NCBI RefSeq assembly: GCF_051958935.1
Contig: NZ_JBQCFP010000127.1
Span: 1 to 64,000 of the forward strand
Length of the DNA: 64,000 nucleotides
Reading direction: 5' to 3'
Origin: Dokdonella_A sp051958935
GTDB taxonomy: Bacteria; Pseudomonadota; Gammaproteobacteria; Xanthomonadales; Rhodanobacteraceae
Shown: one piece after another, positions 58,315 through 64,000 of the stretch
Position numbering within the stretch: position 1 is the stretch's first letter
Layout: each line of letters begins with the position of its first letter
The notes under the pieces: model-generated
The model's input: only the letters and a program-made list of their open reading frames with translations
What the model was told of the DNA's origin: nothing
The model's database searches: none
Made by a program: the position numbers and the translations under genes

Positions 58315-59529
58315 TACGATCGTGAGGCTTGCGATCGCGGCGCCGGCGAGGCCGAAGCCGAGCAGGAACAGGTAGCAGAAGCCCACCAGGCAGAACTTGA
58401 AGGTCGTCATGAACCAACCCTGGTGGTAGACGCGCCTGGCCATCAGGAACAGGTAGATCGGCAGCCACGTCCACGCGGCAGCGCGCAGCAGGTTCAACAC
58501 CGGCACCGCCCACGTCGCGCCGGTCGTGGCCCAGCCGCTCAGCAGGTGCAGCGTCACGATGACGAGCAGCGACATGAAGATGAAGGCGTGGCTGTGCAGC
58601 GCGACCATGAGGTGTTCCATGTACAGCCGCCGCTTGAAGATGTAAGCGATCTTCAGCAGCAACGCGAACAGCGGCATCAGCACGAACAGCGTCTGCGGCA
58701 GTACCGAAAACAGGCGCCCGACCGCCTCGCTCGGATGCTTGCGCGCGGCGTTGATGTTGTCCTTCGCGTGCTGCGCCATCGAGTTGAGCTTGGCGTTGGC
58801 GAACGCCGGCAGCCATCCGATCGCGATCGGATGTTCGACTGGATCCCACGGCGTGCCGTCGATCGACAGCGTGCCGATGTCCTCGTCATCCACGTCGGGG
58901 TCCGGCGGCGCTGCGCGGCCGGCGGCGACGGCGTCGTCGCGACGCTTGAGCCAGCTACGCCGCTGCTCGGCCTTGCGCCTGACGTCTGCTTCGGCCCGGT
59001 CGAGCTTGGCAACGGCCTTGGCGCGGTTGCCGGTGGCTGCCCGCGAGGTCGCGAGGCCCTCCAGCGCGGCCTGCAGGCGCGTGTCCACCTCGGCCGCCGA
59101 CTGGGCGCGCTCGATGCCGCCGGTGGTGCCTTCGCCGACGAAATTGAACGTGCTGTCGTCGAGGTCGAGGCTGAACTGGATCGCGAAGAACGAAATCACG
59201 CAGAGGAAGAAGAATAGCCGGAACGGCGTCACGTAGCGCGTGCGCCGGCCCGCGAAATACTCGTTGGTGAGGAAGCCCGGCCGGAAGTACAGCGGCAGGA
59301 TGCTGCGGAAGATGCGCGAATCGACGTTGAAGATCGTGTCTGCGACGTCGGCCATCACGCTCGCGAGGTGGCGGATCATGCCCTTCTCGGGCTGGCCACA
59401 GGCGTAGCAGAACGGGCCATGCATCGGCGCGCCGCAATTGCCGCAGTGCTTGGCCGGCGCGGCCGGCGTCGATGGCGTGCTGACGGCCGGCTGCGCGGCG
59501 GCCGTCGGGGTGGCTTCTTCCTCGTTCAT
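58312..59529 (-). CDS. DUF3667 membrane protein with zinc ribbon
   Basis: A 405-residue protein from ATG 59529. An N-terminal Ala/Pro-rich stretch leads to a zinc ribbon (CGNCGAPMHGPFCYACGQ, residues about 29-46). The DUF3667 region follows: RHLASVMADVADTIFNVDSRIFRSILPLYFRPGFLTNEYFAGRRTRYVTPFRLFFFLCVISFF, the usual first membrane helix. A charged central insert with coiled-coil character (about 140-200) precedes four C-terminal hydrophobic helices. The function is unknown. The stop codon lies inside a dispersed repeat, so the last residues (ASLTIV) may have been changed by the insertion. Confidence 0.88.
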   Translation of the reverse strand: MNEEEATPTAAAQPAVSTPSTPAAPAKHCGNCGAPMHGPFCYACGQPEKGMIRHLASVMADVADTIFNVDSRIFRSILPLYFRPGFLTNEYFAGRRTRYVTPFRLFFFLCVISFFAIQFSLDLDDSTFNFVGEGTTGGIERAQSAAEVDTRLQAALEGLATSRAATGNRAKAVAKLDRAEADVRRKAEQRRSWLKRRDDAVAAGRAAPPDPDVDDEDIGTLSIDGTPWDPVEHPIAIGWLPAFANAKLNSMAQHAKDNINAARKHPSEAVGRLFSVLPQTLFVLMPLFALLLKIAYIFKRRLYMEHLMVALHSHAFIFMSLLVIVTLHLLSGWATTGATWAVPVLNLLRAAAWTWLPIYLFLMARRVYHQGWFMTTFKFCLVGFCYLFLLGFGLAGAAIASLTIV

Positions 59530-59626
59530 GCGTCGCGCGGGCTCCGTCGTTCGAAGGGGCGGCGCCGCGTCGCGCGGCGGGCGGAGTCGCACGCGCTCGG
59601 CTAAGATGCCGCGCACAGGTTCCCCG

Positions 59627-61027
59627 ATGCCGACCATTTTACATCGCCACCGGCCGCGTCTCGCGCGCGAGCTGAAAGATACGCTGCGCCTCGCGGTGCC
59701 GCTCGTGCTCGGCCAGTTGTCCGCGATCGGCATGAACCTCATCGACGCGCTGCTCGCCGGTCACCTCGACGCGCATACGCTCGGTTCGGTCGCGGTCGGC
59801 GCAAGCGTCTGGACACTCGCCATCGTCGCCGCGATCGGCGTGATGATGGCATTGCCGCCGTCGGTCGCGCAGCTCGCCGGCGCCGGCCGGCGCGAAGCGA
59901 TCGGACCGCTGTTCCGCCAAGCGGTGTGGCTCGCGCTCGCGCTCGGCCTGGTCCTCGGCGTCGCCGTGCATGAGGGCGGCGCCGTGCTCGTCGCGCGCAT
60001 CGGCATCGACGCCGAGCTCGTGCCCGACGTGATCCGTTTCCTGCACGCGGTCGCGTGGGGCGCGCCCGCGCTTGCCCTGTTCTTCACCTTGCGCGGGCTC
60101 GGCGAAGGCATCGGCCTGACCCGTCCGACGATGTATTTCAGTGGCCTCGGCCTGCTCCTGCTCGGGCCGATCGGGTACGTCCTGATGTACGGCCGCCTGG
60201 GCGTGCCTTCGCTCGGCGCGCAGGGCAGCGACATGGCGACCGCGCTCGTGCTCTGGCTCGAGATGCTCGCGTTCGCCACCTACGTCATGCGCAGCCGCCA
60301 TTACCGAGATCTGCAACTATTCGCGCGCTGGGAACCGCCGAACCGCTGCGCCCTCGCCGAATTGCTGCGCATCGGCGTGCCGATGGGCGTGTCCCTGTTC
60401 ATGGAGGCGAGCCTGTTCGTCGCAGTCGCCCTCGTGATCGGCACGCTCGGCACCGAGGTCGTCGCCGGCCATCAGGTCGCGCTGAACGTCGCTTCGGTGA
60501 CCTTCATGGTGCCGCTCGGGCTTGCGATGGCGACGACCGTGCGCGTCGGCCACGCGGTCGGCCGCGGCGACGCGCAGGGCGTGCGCGATGCCGGCCTCGT
60601 CGGCATCGGCCTCACCCTGGTCGCGCAAACCGTGTCGGCCGGCGCGATGCTGCTGCTGCCGCGCCCGATCGCGATGCTCTACACCGAGGACGCCGCGGTG
60701 ATCGCGCTCGCCGCGCAACTGCTCGTGCTGGCCGGCCTGTTCCAGTTTTCCGACGGCATCCAGGTCGCGGCGAACGGCGCGCTGCGAGGGCTCAAGGATA
60801 CGCGCATCCCGATGTTCATCACGACATTCGCCTATTGGGGTGTCGGCATGCCGGTCGGCTGGTGGCTCGCATTCCCGCACGGACTCGGCGCGCGCGGCAT
60901 GTGGATGGGCCTGATCGCGGGACTCAGCATGGCCGCGCTGCTGTTGTCGTGGCGCTTCTGGAAACTCGCGCGCGGACCGCTGCCCGGGATGTCCGGCGGC
61001 ACGTCACTGCCGCGGGCGTTCCACTGA
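59627..61027 (+). CDS. norM: MATE family multidrug/cation exporter
   Basis: A 466-residue transporter with twelve hydrophobic segments in two MatE halves: TLRLAVPLVLGQLSAIGMNLIDALLAGHL at the start of the first and LLRIGVPMGVSLFMEASLFVAVALVIGTLG at the start of the second, with GHQVALNVASVTFMVPLGLAMATTVRVGHAVGRGD. Members export cationic drugs with sodium or protons. ATG 59627 is preferred; another in-frame ATG lies seven codons upstream. Divergent from the DUF3667 gene. Confidence 0.93.
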   Translation: MPTILHRHRPRLARELKDTLRLAVPLVLGQLSAIGMNLIDALLAGHLDAHTLGSVAVGASVWTLAIVAAIGVMMALPPSVAQLAGAGRREAIGPLFRQAVWLALALGLVLGVAVHEGGAVLVARIGIDAELVPDVIRFLHAVAWGAPALALFFTLRGLGEGIGLTRPTMYFSGLGLLLLGPIGYVLMYGRLGVPSLGAQGSDMATALVLWLEMLAFATYVMRSRHYRDLQLFARWEPPNRCALAELLRIGVPMGVSLFMEASLFVAVALVIGTLGTEVVAGHQVALNVASVTFMVPLGLAMATTVRVGHAVGRGDAQGVRDAGLVGIGLTLVAQTVSAGAMLLLPRPIAMLYTEDAAVIALAAQLLVLAGLFQFSDGIQVAANGALRGLKDTRIPMFITTFAYWGVGMPVGWWLAFPHGLGARGMWMGLIAGLSMAALLLSWRFWKLARGPLPGMSGGTSLPRAFH

Positions 61028-61176
61028 CCAGCGGCGCGGGCTACGCATCGCCATGCGCCGCGGCGACGCTGCCGGGCGCCGATCCGCCCATGCGGCAGTG
61101 ACGCAGGCGCCATGCCGCAGCGGATGCGGTAGGCTGGCGCCATGCCTGTCGAGTCGCTCGACATCGAGGAATCGCA

Positions 61177-63021
61177 ATGCCCAGCCAGCCCGGCGTGATC
61201 CGCCGCTTCTTCCGCGGACTCTGGGACGCGCTCAACTTCACGCGCCGTCTCGTCTTCAACCTGATCTTCCTCGCCCTGCTGCTCGCGTTCTTCGGCGCGT
61301 TCTTCGCATCGCGCCCGCTGCTCGCGCCGCGCACCGCGCTCGTGCTCGACCCGAGCGGCGCGATCGTCGAGCAGTATTCGACCGATCCGACCCAGCGCGC
61401 GCTGTCGAGCATCGCCGGCAACGAGTCGCCCGAGGTGCAACTGCGCGACCTGCTGCGCGCAATCGACGCCGCGGCGAAGGACGCGCGCATCGAACGCATC
61501 GTGCTCATCCCGGACGAGATCACCGGGCTCGGCCTCGCCACCGCGCGCGAACTCGGCGCCGCGCTCGATCGCTTCAAGGCGAGCGGCAAGGAGGTCATCG
61601 CGGTGTCCGGCGGCATGGGGCAGAACGAATACCTGCTTGCCGCGCACGCGAACCGCATCCTGCTCGATCCGGAAGGCGCGGTGCTGCTCGAAGGTTTCGC
61701 GAACTACCGCAGCTACTACAAGGACGCACTCGACAAGCTCGGCGTCGAGGTGCACCTGATCAAGGTCGGCACGTTCAAGTCGGCAGCCGAACCGTACGTG
61801 ATGAACCAGGCGTCCGACGCGGCGAAGGAGGCCGATGCGTACTGGATGGGCGGCATCTGGCAGGAGTACCTCGACGAGGTCGCCGCGCTGCGCAAGATCG
61901 ACGCGGCGGCGATCGCGGACGACATCGCGCACTACGACGCGCGCGTCGCCGCGAGCGGGGGCGACCTCGCCAGGCTCGCGCTCGAGCAGAAGCTCGTCGA
62001 CCAGCTCGCGACGCGTGCCGAAGCGCGCGAACAGTTGCGTTCGCTCGGCGCCGCCGAAGGTGAGGAGGGATTCCGCCAGGTCGGCTTCCGCCAGTATCTG
62101 GCGACGCTCGCGCCGTCGAACCTGCCGCACGTCGCCAGCGACGTCGCGGTCATCGTCGCGCAGGGCGAGATCGTCCCGGGCGAACGGCCGCCGGGCATGG
62201 TCGGCGGCAAGTCGACCGCGCAGCTCGTGCGCGCGGCGCGCGAGGACGACGGCGTCAAGGCGATCGTGCTGCGCGTGAACTCGCCGGGAGGCGATGCCTA
62301 TTCGTCCGAGCTGATCCGGCGCGAACTCGCGCAGGCGCGCGAAGCCGGCAAGCCGGTCGTCGTGTCGATGGGCGACGTCGCCGCGAGCGGCGGTTACTGG
62401 ATCTCGATGGCGAGCGACGAGATCTGGGCCGAGCCGAACACGATCACGGGTTCGATCGGCATCTTCGGCCTCGTCGTGACCGTACCGGACACGCTCGCCA
62501 AGCTCGGCATCCACACGGACGGCGTCGGCACGACGCCGCTGGCGGGGACGCTCGACATCCGCCGGCCGCTGTCGCCGCAGCTCGAAGCGATCATCACGAG
62601 CGTGATCCGGCGCGGCTACGGCGAATTCATCGGCAAGGTCGCGCAGGCGCGCGGCAAGACGCCCGAAGAGATCGATGCGATCGCGCAGGGGCGCGTGTGG
62701 AGCGGCGCGCAGGCGAAGGAACGCGGCCTCGTCGACAAGCTCGGCGGCCTCGACGACGCGATCGCGGCGGCGGCATCGCGCGCGAAGCTCGGCAGCAATT
62801 ACCAGGTGCGTTACATCGAGCGCCAAATGAGCACGTGGGAGCGTCTCGCGCTGAGTTTCAGCGACAGCGAAGCGATGGTGCGCGTCGCGCGCTGGACCGG
62901 CGTCCGCCTGCCCGTCGGCATGTTCGACCGCACTGAACTCCAGCAGGCCGCGGCGACGATCGAGTCGCTGCGTGGCAAGCGATATGGCGCGTTCGCGCAC
63001 TGCTTCTGTGAATTGCGCTGA
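61177..63021 (+). CDS. sppA: Signal peptide peptidase SppA, long form
   Basis: A 614-residue membrane serine protease that degrades cleaved signal peptides. One N-terminal transmembrane helix (about 27-47, FNLIFLALLLAFFGAFFA) anchors two tandem peptidase S49 domains, the 67-kDa arrangement of E. coli. The catalytic Lys is in KVGTFKSAAEPYVM (about residue 208) and the catalytic Ser in MGDVAASGGYWISMASD (about 406). Full length, with MPSQPGVIRRFFRGLWDALNFTRR at the start. Confidence 0.95.
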   Translation: MPSQPGVIRRFFRGLWDALNFTRRLVFNLIFLALLLAFFGAFFASRPLLAPRTALVLDPSGAIVEQYSTDPTQRALSSIAGNESPEVQLRDLLRAIDAAAKDARIERIVLIPDEITGLGLATARELGAALDRFKASGKEVIAVSGGMGQNEYLLAAHANRILLDPEGAVLLEGFANYRSYYKDALDKLGVEVHLIKVGTFKSAAEPYVMNQASDAAKEADAYWMGGIWQEYLDEVAALRKIDAAAIADDIAHYDARVAASGGDLARLALEQKLVDQLATRAEAREQLRSLGAAEGEEGFRQVGFRQYLATLAPSNLPHVASDVAVIVAQGEIVPGERPPGMVGGKSTAQLVRAAREDDGVKAIVLRVNSPGGDAYSSELIRRELAQAREAGKPVVVSMGDVAASGGYWISMASDEIWAEPNTITGSIGIFGLVVTVPDTLAKLGIHTDGVGTTPLAGTLDIRRPLSPQLEAIITSVIRRGYGEFIGKVAQARGKTPEEIDAIAQGRVWSGAQAKERGLVDKLGGLDDAIAAAASRAKLGSNYQVRYIERQMSTWERLALSFSDSEAMVRVARWTGVRLPVGMFDRTELQQAAATIESLRGKRYGAFAHCFCELR

Positions 63022-63201
63022 GCACATGCGTCGCGCGCATTGGCTGTTGGAGAGGGTGGCCGTACGCCGGATCGACCGTGCCGTGGCAGATGACGGAGCA
63101 CCCTGTCCTGCGCCCCTCCGGGCCTGGCTTGGCCATTCGCGCCGCTCCTGCGGCGCAGTCGGCGCGGTGCGCCTTGATCCGCCCTGCTTGCGGCCGGCCG
63201 C
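63022..63201. repeat. Intergenic spacer with degenerate family C repeat
   Basis: A 180-bp spacer between convergent genes. GCGGTGCGCCTTGATCCGCC (63164-63183) is a divergent, inverted family C unit, and GCGCCGCTCC-TGCGGCGC (63139-63157) forms a small hairpin that may end transcription. Confidence 0.5.
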
Positions 63202-63504
63202 CTACCACGGATCTTCGTCCGCCAGCGCAACCACTTCATCGGGACGCACGCTGAACCAGGGTGCGCCATCGCCGAAGCATACGTGCCCATACGCATCGAA
63301 GCCGAGAATGGGTAGTGGCTTGCCCTCGAGCGCGCGAAGACGTGCGACGTCGTCCTCCGGCAGGTCCTTCAGCAGGCCGGCCGGCATCATCTCGATGCGA
63401 ACGCGTTGGCCTGCACGCAGCGCGCGACCGTTCGCGTCGATCGCCTCCAGCGGGTAACCATCGGGCCAGTACGCCGGCGCGGCGAAGTACGCCGAGAGGT
63501 CCAT
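63202..63504 (-). CDS. Small hypothetical protein
   Basis: A 100-residue cytosolic protein, DLSAYFAAPAYWPDGYPLEA...GRALRAGQRVRIEMMPAGLL, with a KOW/SH3-like set of short strands and an acidic end (VALADEDPW). The family is not recognised. It lies 3 bp after the ferredoxin-oxidoreductase beta gene on the same strand, so it is probably co-transcribed. Confidence 0.65.
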   Translation of the reverse strand: MDLSAYFAAPAYWPDGYPLEAIDANGRALRAGQRVRIEMMPAGLLKDLPEDDVARLRALEGKPLPILGFDAYGHVCFGDGAPWFSVRPDEVVALADEDPW

Positions 63505-63507
63505 CGC

Positions 63508-64000
63508 TCAGCGCAGCGAAGCGTTGATCTTGTCGAGCGTAATCACGCCGGGACACAGCGCCTTCGCGTCGAGCGTGTTGAACGGCGTCGCGACGGTATT
63601 GAGGTGTCCGTGCAGGTCGTGCGCGGTGCTGTCGACGTACAGCAGGCCGGTCACCACTTCACCCTTCGCCTGGTGCGCATTGATGTAGTCCATCGCGGCG
63701 ACGCGGTCGGTCGGGTCGTGGCTCGCGTCGAGCTTGCGCAGGCGCAGCACGCTGCCGTCGTGCTGCTCGACTTCGACGACGTCGCCGGGCGCGACCGCAG
63801 TGACGATCTCGGCGCGCGGTTCGATGAAGTCGAGGCGGTTGACCGCGTCGTTGTGCTCTCGCACGTACTCGTAGCTCTTGGTGCTGCCCGCGTGGTTGTT
63901 GAACGCGACGCACGGGCTGATCACGTCGATGAAGGCGGCGCCGCGGTGTGCGATCGCGGCCTTGATGATCGGCACGAGCTGCTGCTTGTCGCCGGAGAAG
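63508..64000 (-). CDS. 2-oxoacid:ferredoxin oxidoreductase beta subunit, 3' part
   Basis: The C-terminal 163 residues of a thiamine-diphosphate enzyme subunit; the gene starts outside the window. FSGDKQQLVPIIKAAIAHRGAAFIDVISPCVAFNNHAGSTKSYEYVREHN is characteristic of the beta subunit of 2-oxoglutarate/pyruvate:ferredoxin oxidoreductases (KorB/PorB). These enzymes oxidatively decarboxylate 2-oxo acids to acyl-CoA and reduce ferredoxin. The exact substrate cannot be told from this part. An in-frame ATG at 63975 is internal, not the start. Confidence 0.9.
   Translation of the reverse strand, partial: FSGDKQQLVPIIKAAIAHRGAAFIDVISPCVAFNNHAGSTKSYEYVREHNDAVNRLDFIEPRAEIVTAVAPGDVVEVEQHDGSVLRLRKLDASHDPTDRVAAMDYINAHQAKGEVVTGLLYVDSTAHDLHGHLNTVATPFNTLDAKALCPGVITLDKINASLR

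Noticed and set aside
63975..64000. ATG 63975 as start of a 155-residue protein
   Set aside because: The same frame continues to the window edge as FSGDKQQL, which belongs to the oxidoreductase beta subunit, so the gene is cut by the window.

Overview
The window is about 70% GC and almost fully coding. It looks like the chromosome of a gammaproteobacterium of the Lysobacterales (Xanthomonadales), probably a Dokdonella- or Rhodanobacter-like member. The reasons are the algZ-algR-hemC and rho-trxA-rhlB neighbourhoods, ftsE-ftsX close to rpoH, a type II secretion cluster in the order C-D-E...F, and several secreted proteins ending in an IFADGFD-type tail. That placement is inference; there is no rRNA in the window to confirm it. 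I saw no tRNA, rRNA, CRISPR array, prophage or insertion sequence.

Layout. 0-3.3 kb: trpC, two acetyltransferase genes (one fused to a MarR domain and preceded by a palindromic operator) and a cysteine-rich LuxR-type regulator. 3.6-7.7 kb: a tightly packed operon of two Roadblock/LC7 proteins, a two-domain unknown protein, a small GTPase, another unknown protein and a histone-deacetylase-like amidohydrolase. It resembles an actinobacterial conservon without its kinase. 7.7-13.2 kb: DUF3574 lipoprotein, S9 peptidase, secreted esterase, cytosolic carboxylesterase. 13.4-16.1 kb: algZ-algR-hemC, translationally coupled. 16.2-23.7 kb: DUF481 outer-membrane protein and a soeA-SLC13-soeB-soeC operon (probable cytoplasmic sulfite dehydrogenase). 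24-27 kb: WYL regulator, patatin and a secreted unknown. 27.2-31.6 kb: rho, trxA, rhlB-like helicase. 31.8-36.5 kb: TPR-bearing Ser/Thr kinase with its ECF sigma factor, and a secreted propeller-like protein. 36.7-44.1 kb: gspC-D-E, two unrelated genes, gspF. 44.2-48.5 kb: ftsE-ftsX, a double-receiver protein, ung and rpoH. 48.7-53.8 kb: a beta-helix protein, a CadC/TPR-type regulator and a HAF-like secreted protein. 53.8-58.1 kb: priA, a DnaA-box cluster and an ECF sigma operon with a DUF3106 protein. 58.3-64 kb: DUF3667 protein, MATE exporter, sppA, a small unknown and the 3' end of a 2-oxoacid:ferredoxin oxidoreductase beta subunit running off the window.

The most notable signals are these. 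(1) A perfect CIRCE element (TTAGCACTC-N9-GAGTGCTAA) lies just upstream of rpoH, implying HrcA control of sigma-32. (2) Five families of dispersed palindromic repeats occur; three copies are inserted in frame inside soeA and soeB without breaking the reading frames, and another supplies the stop codon of the DUF3667 gene. (3) A shared C-terminal tail (IF-[AN/AD]-GF-[ED]) occurs on otherwise unrelated secreted proteins, in a genome segment that also encodes type II secretion. (4) The Roadblock/GTPase/deacetylase operon has no recognisable sensor kinase and lies divergent from a regulator with six cysteines and a degenerate receiver. (5) Three DnaA-box-like sites lie upstream of priA.

All calls come from reading the sequence and the translated proteins by eye; no database search was possible.
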